Made by a program: the position numbers and the translations under genes. From contig PBOU01000049.1 in the NCBI GenBank assembly GCA_002724415.1, positions 60,853 to 98,209 of the forward strand: a stretch of 37,357 nucleotides of DNA. Direction: 5' to 3'. Below are positions 1-9,085 of this stretch, piece by piece. Below the pieces are notes generated by a model. That model did no database searches, had not been told where the DNA came from, and worked only from the letters and a program-made list of their open reading frames with translations. How positions within the stretch are numbered: the stretch's first letter is position 1; each line of letters begins with the position of its first letter. This DNA is from Planctomycetaceae bacterium. Lineage in GTDB: Bacteria; Planctomycetota; Planctomycetia; Planctomycetales; Planctomycetaceae.

Positions 1-1560
1 GACTGGAAACGAGAAGGTCTGCGTGCCGAGGCTGCCGGAGACACCGCCTACGACGAGAAGGACACGCTCGCGGCACTCGCCTACACGAAGTACGAACTGG
101 CACTCAAAGCCGCCAACGCCGTCGATTTTGATGACCTGCTGCTCTGCACCGAAGAACTCTTCCGGGAGCATCCCGACGTACTCGCCCGGCACCAGGAACG
201 GTTCGATTACGTGATGGTCGACGAGTACCAGGACACCAACGCGACGCAATACCGCATCATCTCATCCCTCGTCGCTCAACACGGCAACCTCTGCGTCGTC
301 GGTGACGACGACCAGTCGATCTATGGCTGGCGCGGTGCCAGGATGGAGAACATCCTCGAGTTTGACCGGGAGTTCCCCGATGCGACCATCGTTCGGCTGG
401 AAGAAAACTACCGCTGCCGACCGCAAATTCTCGATCTGGCCAACCGCCTGATTCTCAACAACACCGAGCGCCGCGAGAAGACACTCAAGGCCGCCCGGGC
501 CCCGGGAGTTCCGCCCCGGTTTCTCGAAATCGACGACGAGGTCGACGAGGCAACATACATCGCCCGGGAAATCCGGGCCGCTGTCGACAGCGATCGGTTT
601 CGCTACAAGGACGTGGCCATCCTGTTCCGGACCAACGAACAACCCCGGCTGTTTGAGCAGGAGTTGCGAGCCAACAAGGTGCCCTACGTGCTGATCGGCG
701 GCCAGTCGTTCTTCGATCGACGCGAGGTCCGCGACATGATCAGTTACCTCAAGGTGATCGCCAATCCCGACGATGAACTGTCACTGCTGAGGATCATCAA
801 TCGGCCCGCACGCGGCATCGGAGACGGGACGGTCTCCAAACTTCTCGGACGAGCTGTTGAGGCGGGCAAGAGCTTGTGGCATGTCCTGCCACAGGCCACC
901 GTCGCTGGCGACATCCCGCAAAAGGGAGCCGAGAATATCGAACGATTCCGGACCATGATCGAACAGTACCGCAAGCCCATGGCCCAGGGACGACTCAGCG
1001 AACAACTCACCCGTTTGCTCACAGAGATCAATTACAAGAACGAAATAGAACGTCAATACAAGACACCGTTGGAACGGGTCTCGCGATGGAGTTCTGTCGA
1101 GGAACTGGTCAATGCCACGTCCCAGTACGAACGAGGAGCCGACCAGCCCACGCTCGACGGTTTCCTCGAGGAAATCGCGTTGACCAACAACGAGGACGAA
1201 ACCGACAAAGACGAACAGTTGAAGAAGAATGCTGTCGCCCTGATCACCCTGCACAGCGCCAAGGGGCTCGAATTCCCCGTCGTGTTCCTGGTCGGCATGG
1301 AGGAGGGACTCCTGCCGCACGAACGTTCGATCCAGGACGGACACCGCGCGATCTGTGAGGAACGACGACTGGCCTACGTCGGCGTCACCCGCGCCAAGGA
1401 TTTCCTCACGCTCTCCTGGGCCAAGCATCGCACCAAGTGGGGTAAGCGCCGAAAAACCAAGACGTCGCGGTTCCTGACAGAAATGAACGGTGGACCGGTC
1501 GGATTTGATGAGGAAACGGAAACCCCGCCATCCAAACGACGTGCCGCCCGATCGAAGTGA
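1..1560 (+). CDS. UvrD/PcrA/Rep-type superfamily 1 DNA helicase (5' partial)
   Basis: ATP-dependent 3'-5' DNA helicase of superfamily 1A, acting in the cytoplasm in repair and replication restart. The frame is open from base 1, so the start and the Walker A motif lie outside the window; about 519 residues are present. Visible motifs in order are FDDLL, motif II VDEYQDTN, motif III GDDDQSIYGWRGA, the EENYR motif IV region, motif V TLHSAKGLEFPVVFL followed by GMEEGLLPH, and motif VI EERRLAYVGVTRAK. The C-terminus is short and basic (SKRRAARSK). The DDDQSIYGWRGA form is shared by Rep and PcrA/UvrD proteins, so I do not assign one symbol. The next gene on the same strand starts 30 bases downstream but is functionally unrelated. 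The family call is secure; the exact paralogue is not. Confidence 0.95.
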   Translation, partial: DWKREGLRAEAAGDTAYDEKDTLAALAYTKYELALKAANAVDFDDLLLCTEELFREHPDVLARHQERFDYVMVDEYQDTNATQYRIISSLVAQHGNLCVVGDDDQSIYGWRGARMENILEFDREFPDATIVRLEENYRCRPQILDLANRLILNNTERREKTLKAARAPGVPPRFLEIDDEVDEATYIAREIRAAVDSDRFRYKDVAILFRTNEQPRLFEQELRANKVPYVLIGGQSFFDRREVRDMISYLKVIANPDDELSLLRIINRPARGIGDGTVSKLLGRAVEAGKSLWHVLPQATVAGDIPQKGAENIERFRTMIEQYRKPMAQGRLSEQLTRLLTEINYKNEIERQYKTPLERVSRWSSVEELVNATSQYERGADQPTLDGFLEEIALTNNEDETDKDEQLKKNAVALITLHSAKGLEFPVVFLVGMEEGLLPHERSIQDGHRAICEERRLAYVGVTRAKDFLTLSWAKHRTKWGKRRKTKTSRFLTEMNGGPVGFDEETETPPSKRRAARSK

Positions 1561-1590
1561 CCGCCATCAACAGACCGGGACAACGCGATC

Positions 1591-2568
1591 ATGAGCCGTG
1601 TGCCAGCCCGCCTCCAGCACCGTCACGCCGTCGGGCTGTTGCTACTGCTGGGCGTGATCGTCACCTGCTGTCGCCCCGTCGTTGCCAGCCAACCAACGGC
1701 GAGGAAGTTCCTTGTCGTCGGCTACCTGCCTGAATACCGGGTGGGAAACCTCGACGAGACCGTCTGCCAGCACCTGGATGAACTGGTATTCTTTTCGGTC
1801 GAACCCCGATCCAACGGCACGCTGGACACCAGTCGCCTGAAACCCGCCGCGGTCAAGCTGTTGAGGAACCTCAAGCAGAAGTACCGATTCCGGCTGAGAT
1901 TGTGCATTGGTGGCTGGGAGCGGTCGACCGCGTTCGCCACCTGCACTGCCGACGACGCGGCTCGACGACGATTCATCAACCAGATGATCACCTGCTGCCA
2001 CTCCCGCGGTTTCGATGGTGTCGATCTCGACTGGGAACACCCCAAGGGGGCCGCCCAGCAAGCGGCCTACACTCGCCTGATCGTGGAAACCAAGGCCGCC
2101 TTCCGCCTCCAGAAACTCTCGGTGACCGCGGCCATCGCCGGTTGGCAACAACTCTCTGCCGTGGCCGCAAAGTCACTGGACCGCATTCACCTGATGTCCT
2201 ACGACACGGAGGGACAGCACTCCACACTGCTACAGGCAAGGAAAGACATCCAACGACTTCGCGAGGCCGGAATTCCGGCCGCTCGCATCTGCCTGGGCCT
2301 TCCGTTCTACGGCAGATCCCTCGACAAAACACGAACCGCCCACACCTACGCAGAGATCGTTCGACGCTTTGCCCCCGCCCCGACGGTCGATCAGATTAAC
2401 GGCATCTACTTCAACGGTCCCTCAACCATCCGCCGCAAAACCCGGCTGGCCGATTCCGGGGGATTGGCCGGAGTCAGCATCTGGGAAATCGGGCAGGATG
2501 CCCGGGGACCACGATCACTGTTGCGAGTGATCAGCCAATCGCGACGCGTCACCACCGATCGGCGTTGA
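1591..2568 (+). CDS. Secreted glycoside hydrolase family 18 (chitinase-like) protein
   Basis: Probable secreted GH18 hydrolase, a TIM-barrel family acting on chitin or other GlcNAc-containing polymers. The 325-residue product begins with a basic segment and a hydrophobic core (about residues 13-33) typical of a Sec signal peptide. The family signature DGVDLDWE lies at residues 142-149. It has the full DxxDxDxE spacing, so the catalytic acid Glu149 is present. The conserved MSYD motif (202-205), a GLPFYGR strand (236-242) and a barrel-closing tryptophan in SIWEIGQD (298) also fit. No carbohydrate-binding module is visible and the protein is of single-domain length. It converges on the cytochrome-WD40 gene, with only 11 bases between the two stops. 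Substrate cannot be read from sequence; a non-catalytic lectin role is unlikely because the acidic triad is intact. Confidence 0.9.
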   Translation: MSRVPARLQHRHAVGLLLLLGVIVTCCRPVVASQPTARKFLVVGYLPEYRVGNLDETVCQHLDELVFFSVEPRSNGTLDTSRLKPAAVKLLRNLKQKYRFRLRLCIGGWERSTAFATCTADDAARRRFINQMITCCHSRGFDGVDLDWEHPKGAAQQAAYTRLIVETKAAFRLQKLSVTAAIAGWQQLSAVAAKSLDRIHLMSYDTEGQHSTLLQARKDIQRLREAGIPAARICLGLPFYGRSLDKTRTAHTYAEIVRRFAPAPTVDQINGIYFNGPSTIRRKTRLADSGGLAGVSIWEIGQDARGPRSLLRVISQSRRVTTDRR

Positions 2569-2587
2569 CCCGATCCGGCTCAACGCC
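2561..2587. terminator. Inverted repeat spanning two convergent stop codons
   Basis: GGCGTTGA (2561-2568) and TCAACGCC (2580-2587) form a perfect 8-bp stem with an 11-base loop. Each arm ends in the TGA stop of one of the two convergent genes. There is no T-tract on either side, so it is at most a weak bidirectional terminator or an mRNA 3'-end hairpin. Three of the eight pairs follow automatically from both genes using TGA. Confidence 0.35.
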
Positions 2588-3965
2588 TGGTGACGGCCTT
2601 CTTCATTGGAACCGGAATCCGTGAAAAGACCTGTTCGCCCTTGGGCAGGCGAAACACTTCCAGGCGGCCGTCACGACTCCCCACGGCCAGCAACGATGCG
2701 TTTTGATTGAGTGCCACGCAGAAAACGGGAACCCGCACGCCCTTGACGACCGCAGTCCGTTTCCGATCAGCGACGGTGTACACCCGGATCTCCGCCGCAG
2801 TACCGGCAACGGCGATCGACTTGCGATCACCGCTGAGCGCGATATCAATCACCTCACCAGGTTGAGACTCGAAGTTCTTCACGTATTGATTTCGTCGCGT
2901 GACCGGCTTGGCACCGTTTCCTGCGCCGGTCACCCCAACGTTCTGCAAAGCCACATCGAGTTGGTACCCGATCAGCGTACGGGATTTTCCGGCCGACACG
3001 GCAAACACTCCATCTGTCACCACGCTGGAGACTCGTTCGGCTGACGAGTCGACGGTCCGCAAGAGTTTGCCGGTCTGGTAGCTGGCCACCTTGGTCGCCT
3101 TGTCCCGTCCGGCCGTGATCAATTTCGTCCCATCCGGGGTCCACGCCACATCGACCACCCAGTCGCTGTGCAGTTCAATACGCTGGGGTGGGGACGTCTT
3201 GTCCAGTGGAATCACGTACACGGCGCCATCGGCCCCCCCCAGGGCAACTCGCTTGCCATCAGGCGAAAACCCACCCCGAAAGAGAGTGTCCTGGCTGACC
3301 CGTCTGGACAGGATCCGTTTGCCACCGGCCATCGAAAACACGGATACTTCGCCAAATCGTGAGGGCGTCCCACCACCGGCCAGCAAGAGTTTTCCATCGG
3401 CACTGAATTCGACATGAGTGAGAAGGTCCGAGTTGGTCTGCAAACGCAACGGCGGCCCCTGGCCATTGGCTGCTATCACAACCACCTCGCTGCGACACGC
3501 GCACGCGATCCGCTGGCCATCTGGAGAAAATGCGACTGCTGCCAACGCCGGGGCATGAGTGTATTCCCTGGGAATCACCACCCGGGACTCGGCGAGCGGA
3601 GCGATCGAGTCGATTTTCCCACCCTGGCCAATCCACGTCTTCAGGATGTCGATTTTAGCCTGGGACAGCGGCCGGCCCTTCGGGGGCATCGATGGCTCTG
3701 CACCGCTGACCATCTCGATCAACAGGCTCTCCCGCGGCTTCCCGGGAACCACAAGAGGTCCTGTCTCGCCGCCCCGTGCAATCGACGCAGCCGTCGCCAG
3801 CGACAACTGCCCTTCAGGTTTCCCACCGCTGTGACACGCGAAACAGTGACGCTTGAGAATCGGCCAGACGTGGCGGCGATAGCTGATGACGTCATCTGCC
3901 TGCACTGCCGATGGAAACACCGTGCAAGCGACCATGGTGAAGAGTATCAAGCAGGTGAATCGCAT
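2580..3965 (-). CDS. Planctomycete cytochrome c (PSCyt1-like) domain plus WD40 beta-propeller protein
   Basis: Exported 461-residue protein with a Sec signal peptide (residues 1-23, cleavage near VQA-DD). A single c-type haem motif CFACH (Cys41, Cys44, His45) lies in a planctomycete cytochrome C domain, with downstream PSMPPKGRPLS and LKTWIGQGG as in that family. From about residue 135 to the C-terminus there are six or so WD40-like blades, recognised by repeated AFSPDGQR, EFSADGKL, GFSPDGKR and AWTPDGTK elements. It probably works in the periplasm as a haem-carrying scaffold; substrate and partner are unknown. Its ATG shares one base with the TGA of the upstream DUF1549/DUF1553 gene (TGATG, 3963-3967). 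The two are therefore translationally coupled and probably act together. It is the last gene of the minus-strand block. Confidence 0.9.
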   Translation of the reverse strand: MRFTCLILFTMVACTVFPSAVQADDVISYRRHVWPILKRHCFACHSGGKPEGQLSLATAASIARGGETGPLVVPGKPRESLLIEMVSGAEPSMPPKGRPLSQAKIDILKTWIGQGGKIDSIAPLAESRVVIPREYTHAPALAAVAFSPDGQRIACACRSEVVVIAANGQGPPLRLQTNSDLLTHVEFSADGKLLLAGGGTPSRFGEVSVFSMAGGKRILSRRVSQDTLFRGGFSPDGKRVALGGADGAVYVIPLDKTSPPQRIELHSDWVVDVAWTPDGTKLITAGRDKATKVASYQTGKLLRTVDSSAERVSSVVTDGVFAVSAGKSRTLIGYQLDVALQNVGVTGAGNGAKPVTRRNQYVKNFESQPGEVIDIALSGDRKSIAVAGTAAEIRVYTVADRKRTAVVKGVRVPVFCVALNQNASLLAVGSRDGRLEVFRLPKGEQVFSRIPVPMKKAVTRR

Positions 3966-6439
3966 CAGTGCACCAACATGAATTCGCGGCTATTGAGCAG
4001 AGCCCACATGAAATCCTGGGCCGCCTCCTGTCGCTTCCCGCCGTAACTGGCGAAGAACTTGGCAGCCACCTGCTGCTCCTTGGCCGTCGGTCGGCGACAC
4101 AGCGACCACAGGTACAACCTCTCGACAATCTTCGCCGAGTCCTTCTCGGACTTGATCAGCATCGCCACACGGCCACTGCCGGAACTGACCCGGCTGAGAA
4201 TCGACTGGCCGTTGATAAAATGCAGGGCCTGCAGCATGTTGGCTCCCGAATCACGTTCACACTCACAAGCCTCCATCCGCTGCGGCTTCCCGAACAATTC
4301 CAGAAAGTCACTCTGGATATTTGCATCGGGGAGTTGCTTGGCGGTGAACCCGGCCGGAGCCCCGCTGAATCGTTCGGGAACCCCTGTCGCCTGAACCAGG
4401 CAGTCCAGTAAAGTCTCGGCCGACAAGCGTCTCGGCACGAACCTGGAAAAGTTCATGTCATCGTGGATATTGCTGTCATTGGCCTGGCTGCTGCGCTGGT
4501 ACGTCCGCGACCGGACGATCGTCTTCATCAGGTGCCGCATGTCAAAACCGTTGGCAACAAAATCGGCGGTCAGTGCATCGAGCAGCTTGGGATTGATCGC
4601 CGGGTTGGTCGACCGCAAGTCATCGACCGGATCGATAATGCCCCGGTGGAAGAAGTAGCTCCAGATCCGATTGACCAAGCTCCGGGCAAAAAACGGATTC
4701 TCCGGCGAGGTCAGCCAACCGATGTAGGCCTGGCGACGGTCGCTACCGCTTGAGGCCAGTTTTGGCTCGGCACCACCGAGAAAACGCGGAGGCTGTGCCT
4801 GTCCGCTTCGAGGATTCGTACCAAAACCCGTTCCCAGGTTGATCACCACGGCCTTGGCATTGCGGACACCGGGAAGTCTCAAGTCATTCTTGGTGGCCAC
4901 CTGGTTGAAAAAGCTGAACAAACCGTAGTAGTCCTCCTGGGTCCAGTTTTCGAACGGGTGCGGATGACACCGGGCACACAACATCCGGACACCACAGAAG
5001 ACCTGGGTGGCACGTTGCAGGGTGTCATGCGCGTCATTGCTGACAGCGTAGAAAGCGGCCGTCGGGCTGTCCGAAACTCCGCCACGACCGGCCAGCACCT
5101 CGCGTGCAAACTGATCAAGCGGCCGGTTGGTCGCCACCGCGTCGCGCAACCACTCGCGGAACGCATACACCGCCGGATCACTGAGCCGTGTGCGACTGTT
5201 CTGGAGCAGGTCGCCCCATTTCAGTGACCACTGGTCGACGAAACCCTCACGCGAAAACAGGCGGTCGATCAACTTGTCGCGTTTGGCGGGATCCTTGTCG
5301 GACAGGAATGCCTGCACCTCCTCGGGTGTCGGTTGTATCCCAATCATGTCAATCGACACACGACGGAGAAATCCGGCGTCATCAACGATGGCCGACGGAC
5401 GGACATTCATGGTGTTGAGTTTTTCGATGACAAAACGATCGACAAGGTTGTCGCCGGGTACCGGGCTGGGTTCAAAGTCTCCCCGCGGTTCAAGCACCAG
5501 GAATTCCGACGTCGCAAACGTGCGTTCGAAACGAGCCGACACGGCCGTCTCGCCCAGCATCGTGGCCTGCACCAGGCCGTCACGCGTCACCGACGCAATC
5601 CGTTCGGTGTTGACGGTAAACACCGACAACCGGGTGACGTCACGACGAGAACCATCCGAGTAAGTCGCGACCACCTGGAGTTGTTGCTCCCATCCGGCCC
5701 CGACCACGATCCGTTGAGGAAAGATGGACAGTGACTCGAAGGTCGCCGCCTTGTCCGAATCCGGATTGGCCCCCTCACGGATCCAGCCGGTCAACAGCCG
5801 ATGCTCGAGGCTATCGGGCTCGAGCCGGACTCCCCCCTTGTGAGCCACCTCGCCCAGTGGCTTGACCAGCAACAGGCTGGCAGCAGGATTGTGACGATTG
5901 ATCCTCCGTCCAAAAAACTCGTCTGTCAGAGCTGTGAAATCTGCCTTCGGATCAGCGCCACGCAACGAGAGTTTGAAGCCATTCTTGCCCAGCGAATAAC
6001 CATGGCACGCTCCCTGGTTGCAACCCGTCTTGGAGAGCACCGGCATCACGTCATCACGAAAACTGTGCAAAACCGGGTTGGCCGACAACCGGACTTCAAC
6101 ATCAACCACCGCCACCAAACCATTGGCACCGATCCGGACGCGAGTCTTTCCACTGGACACCGGCTCGACCCAGCCCAATGGGGTCACACGAGCAATCGCG
6201 GGATTGGACGAGAGAAACGTGGCGGCGGAAGTCAGATCGACGGTTCGGCCCAACGGTGTCCGCGCCGTGACGACCAACGAGTGCGGACGCCGTGGATGAC
6301 TCAACACCAGGTGAGACGGCTCGACGCTCAATTGTCCGATCACCCCCGGTGACTCGGCCTGCAGCGGCCCCACGAGACCCAAAAACATCACCATGACCAA
6401 CGCGGCCGCGAGCGATTTGCAATTGAACATCGTCATCAT
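3965..6439 (-). CDS. Big2 / DUF1549 / DUF1553 secreted protein
   Basis: Large exported protein (824 residues) of a family abundant in Planctomycetes and Verrucomicrobia, biochemical function unknown. After a signal peptide (about 1-29) comes a bacterial Ig-like Big2 domain (about 35-115). A cysteine motif CNQGACH (140-146) follows, a CX4CH variant of the haem-binding motif, and then a second Big2 domain (about 235-315). DUF1549 spans about 330-520 (VDRFVIEKL, RRVSIDMIG, WGDLLQ) and contains a canonical CARCH (488-492). DUF1553 spans about 575-815 (NPFFARSLVNRIWSYFF, IVRSRTYQRS). The start ATG at 6439 has AGGA five bases upstream and lies 17 bases from the TIG/PPC gene stop. A second ATG at 6436 is equally possible. 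Two potential haem sites suggest an extracytoplasmic electron-transfer role, which is inference. Confidence 0.9.
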   Translation of the reverse strand: MMTMFNCKSLAAALVMVMFLGLVGPLQAESPGVIGQLSVEPSHLVLSHPRRPHSLVVTARTPLGRTVDLTSAATFLSSNPAIARVTPLGWVEPVSSGKTRVRIGANGLVAVVDVEVRLSANPVLHSFRDDVMPVLSKTGCNQGACHGYSLGKNGFKLSLRGADPKADFTALTDEFFGRRINRHNPAASLLLVKPLGEVAHKGGVRLEPDSLEHRLLTGWIREGANPDSDKAATFESLSIFPQRIVVGAGWEQQLQVVATYSDGSRRDVTRLSVFTVNTERIASVTRDGLVQATMLGETAVSARFERTFATSEFLVLEPRGDFEPSPVPGDNLVDRFVIEKLNTMNVRPSAIVDDAGFLRRVSIDMIGIQPTPEEVQAFLSDKDPAKRDKLIDRLFSREGFVDQWSLKWGDLLQNSRTRLSDPAVYAFREWLRDAVATNRPLDQFAREVLAGRGGVSDSPTAAFYAVSNDAHDTLQRATQVFCGVRMLCARCHPHPFENWTQEDYYGLFSFFNQVATKNDLRLPGVRNAKAVVINLGTGFGTNPRSGQAQPPRFLGGAEPKLASSGSDRRQAYIGWLTSPENPFFARSLVNRIWSYFFHRGIIDPVDDLRSTNPAINPKLLDALTADFVANGFDMRHLMKTIVRSRTYQRSSQANDSNIHDDMNFSRFVPRRLSAETLLDCLVQATGVPERFSGAPAGFTAKQLPDANIQSDFLELFGKPQRMEACECERDSGANMLQALHFINGQSILSRVSSGSGRVAMLIKSEKDSAKIVERLYLWSLCRRPTAKEQQVAAKFFASYGGKRQEAAQDFMWALLNSREFMLVH

Positions 6440-6456
6440 TCGTCCTGTCTCACTTC

Positions 6457-9018
6457 TCAGCGACCGATAGTCCGTACGCCCGGTGGCGGTGGTGGAGAGC
6501 CCTCGCCGTTGGCCTCCAATTCCAGCGAGAACTCCTGTCGTGCCGTGACCAACACCTTGGGTGTCTTGGGGTTGGGTGGGCCGCTCACCACCAGCGACAG
6601 GTTGGCGAATCGTGTGGCGGTGAACTTGGCCGGAATTTTCAGTGGGAGGTCGAACCGTTTCTGACCGGACTTGATGACCACTTTCGGGACAGGCAAGCCC
6701 TTGGGAACACCAGCAACCGACACGGTGATGTCACCGCCAAAGCCCCCATGTCGAACAACTTCGCCTCGCAATCGAACCGTCACGTCGACCTTGGGTGTCC
6801 GGGTCGCTCGCACCACGGACTCCGATCGTGGAGCAATCTCCAGCGAACGTTTTGCCGCAAGTCTCAGCACGGGGCTGAACGATCTGGTCAGTGCGGTCTT
6901 GTTGTCGGTGGAACGCAACTCGGCAACCACCGAGAGGTCATAGCCGGACAGCGGCAATCCGGGAGGCACCGTCACCCGGTAGGTGGCATCGCGTGACCAG
7001 GCCGCCACGGCATCGTGCAACGTCTTGACCGTTGCATCACGAACGGAACGGGCCTTTGTGAGTTGATCCTTCAGGCTGTCACCGGCAGCAACGGCCTTCT
7101 TCTCGAGGGCCGCCAATGCCGCACGACTCTTGTTCACGGCGATCCTGGCTGCTGTCACGGCTGCCGGCACGGGGATATCGACGGTGGCCGCTGTTCCCCG
7201 AATCGCAGCCGCGCCATTGGGCTTGCCCTTGACCAGGGGAATCTTCTGGCTGGTCACCAGGCTGAGCCGCACCGGCCCCACAGCCTCCGGATCTCGCGTC
7301 AACCGGACCGGCAAAACGACCTCCTGCCCCTGCCACAGAGCAAGTGAGGGCACTGGTTGCACGCCGATCGCGACAGCCGGAGATTTCACAACGACCCGGC
7401 CAATTGCCAGATCGTCACGCAGCCACGGCTGGGAACCGGCCAGGGGATGAGTCACAACGCGGACGGGACGACGGATCGAGGTCCCTTCGACGGTCGAGGC
7501 CCCCACCAGGGAGAAACCATCCAGGGCGTTTCCCGCGTTGGTGGCCGTATTGACCACCGTCACCAACGCCCCGGGTGCCCCCGCCGGGATCGACGGTGTC
7601 AGCAACTTGAAATGCGAAGGAGCCCCAAGAACCTCGAGACGAATCTCTCCGTCGTAACCTCTCCGCACCACGTCTACACGAAAGACATGACGACCATCGG
7701 GGAGCACATTGAACGAATTGTTTTCGACGAGAAGGTCGAAATCGGACGGAGTCGGGTCCGTGGTCCGGGTGACCACCAGCCGGTAGAGAAAACGACGACC
7801 ACCACGACCATGACGATCACTGATGCTAGCGAACACGTGCGAGAGCTTGGCTGGAACGGTGAAGTCGAGACGAGAATCGGCCCGGACAGCGTCGTCGTTG
7901 GCGGACAAAACCCCGCCATCGGGTTTCTTGAGTTCAAGCATCGAATCCAGGGGCGTCCCCAGGCGATCGGCAAAGACTTCAAATCTCAGTTTCTCTCCCT
8001 GCTTGACGGGCACCTTCCAACTGTCCACTTCGCCCAGGTCGACCAGCCGGCCGTTGGCCGCCGACGGAATCGAGGGCAATTCTCCGGAGACATCAGTCTT
8101 TCCCGGAGACGCGGGTTCCACCACTTCAGGCCAGCGTGACACCTCGACACGTGGCCTCAAACCCAACGGCATGACCTTGGCCCCCCACTCGATTGGAGTC
8201 AGCCCATGGGCCATCCTGGGCACCTTGACTCGAACCGCTGTTTCACGATCGCCCGTGCCCAACAGCAAGACCTCTCGCACCTGGCCACGCGTCACAGCGG
8301 CAGGATACGCCAGGTCGGCAACGTCAAAACTGCCAATCGACAAACGAAAATTGCCGGGGTTGCCAACCGCGTATTGCAAGTCATGGCACTGGATCGTGTA
8401 ACGTCCGTCACGGGGAAGGGTCAGCGTGATCCGGGAGTCACCAGAGAGATCCAACCGGGGCATGCCCAATTTCAGTCGCCGTCGATCGGGACCGAGAAGA
8501 TGGAGCACAGGTCGCAGCGTTGAGCCCAACCGCCGGGCCATCAGGTCGATCGAAATTCGCTGCCCGGACTTTCCGACAAATTGGGCGGTGCCCACCTGGG
8601 ATCCGGAGAGTTGGCCATGCAGAGCGACGGGCAACACGTCAGTCCTGGTGTCGGCTGAAAACACGCGTTGCGGCAGGTGATCAACGGTGATGACCTTCGG
8701 TTTGGAGACACCCTGGCCACTGAGAACCCTGAGGTGGTACGCGCCCGGCACCACGCTGCCATCGAGCGTCACATCAAACATCACGACGTTGGCCGTCGGC
8801 GTGCCGACAACCTTCTGACCGGCGACGGGGACACCGGCAACCAACCGTGGTGAGGGCAAGAGATTGGTGCCATTCACCACCACCCGGGTCGTCCCGTCCA
8901 CCTGCAGCCCCCGCACCGACAACTTCGAGATCGTCGGCGGCGCGGCAAGCACCAGGGCTGGCCAAGCACATGCCATCAGGCAGATCGCGGGGCGGAACAT
9001 GCCAACAGGCTCTTTCAT
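6457..9018 (-). CDS. Secreted protein with TIG-like and two PPC (pre-peptidase C-terminal) domains
   Basis: Exported protein of about 853 residues built from beta-sandwich domains. After a signal peptide (MFRPAICLM to VLAAPP) there is a TIG/IPT-like domain (TISKLSVRGLQ, VVVNGTNLLPSP). A first PPC domain follows (SGQRISIDLMARRLGS, DGRYTIQCHDLQY, NFRLSIG), and a second near the middle (VDSWKVPVKQGEKLRFEVF, SRLDFTVP). A charged helical stretch around VTAARIAVNKSRAALAALEKK interrupts the C-terminal half. No catalytic site is recognisable; PPC domains usually serve secretion or binding. I chose ATG 9018. A TTG lies upstream at 9030, and an ATG at 9000 would give a tighter signal peptide, with AAAGAG about ten bases ahead of it. 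It sits between the DUF1501 and DUF1549 genes, an order common in planctomycete genomes. Confidence 0.85.
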   Translation of the reverse strand: MKEPVGMFRPAICLMACAWPALVLAAPPTISKLSVRGLQVDGTTRVVVNGTNLLPSPRLVAGVPVAGQKVVGTPTANVVMFDVTLDGSVVPGAYHLRVLSGQGVSKPKVITVDHLPQRVFSADTRTDVLPVALHGQLSGSQVGTAQFVGKSGQRISIDLMARRLGSTLRPVLHLLGPDRRRLKLGMPRLDLSGDSRITLTLPRDGRYTIQCHDLQYAVGNPGNFRLSIGSFDVADLAYPAAVTRGQVREVLLLGTGDRETAVRVKVPRMAHGLTPIEWGAKVMPLGLRPRVEVSRWPEVVEPASPGKTDVSGELPSIPSAANGRLVDLGEVDSWKVPVKQGEKLRFEVFADRLGTPLDSMLELKKPDGGVLSANDDAVRADSRLDFTVPAKLSHVFASISDRHGRGGRRFLYRLVVTRTTDPTPSDFDLLVENNSFNVLPDGRHVFRVDVVRRGYDGEIRLEVLGAPSHFKLLTPSIPAGAPGALVTVVNTATNAGNALDGFSLVGASTVEGTSIRRPVRVVTHPLAGSQPWLRDDLAIGRVVVKSPAVAIGVQPVPSLALWQGQEVVLPVRLTRDPEAVGPVRLSLVTSQKIPLVKGKPNGAAAIRGTAATVDIPVPAAVTAARIAVNKSRAALAALEKKAVAAGDSLKDQLTKARSVRDATVKTLHDAVAAWSRDATYRVTVPPGLPLSGYDLSVVAELRSTDNKTALTRSFSPVLRLAAKRSLEIAPRSESVVRATRTPKVDVTVRLRGEVVRHGGFGGDITVSVAGVPKGLPVPKVVIKSGQKRFDLPLKIPAKFTATRFANLSLVVSGPPNPKTPKVLVTARQEFSLELEANGEGSPPPPPGVRTIGR

Positions 9019-9085
9019 GGACGGGGACAATCCGCCCGGCCCACTTGGTTTCCCGGACGAACCTCAACACTCCGTGCAAACGGAA

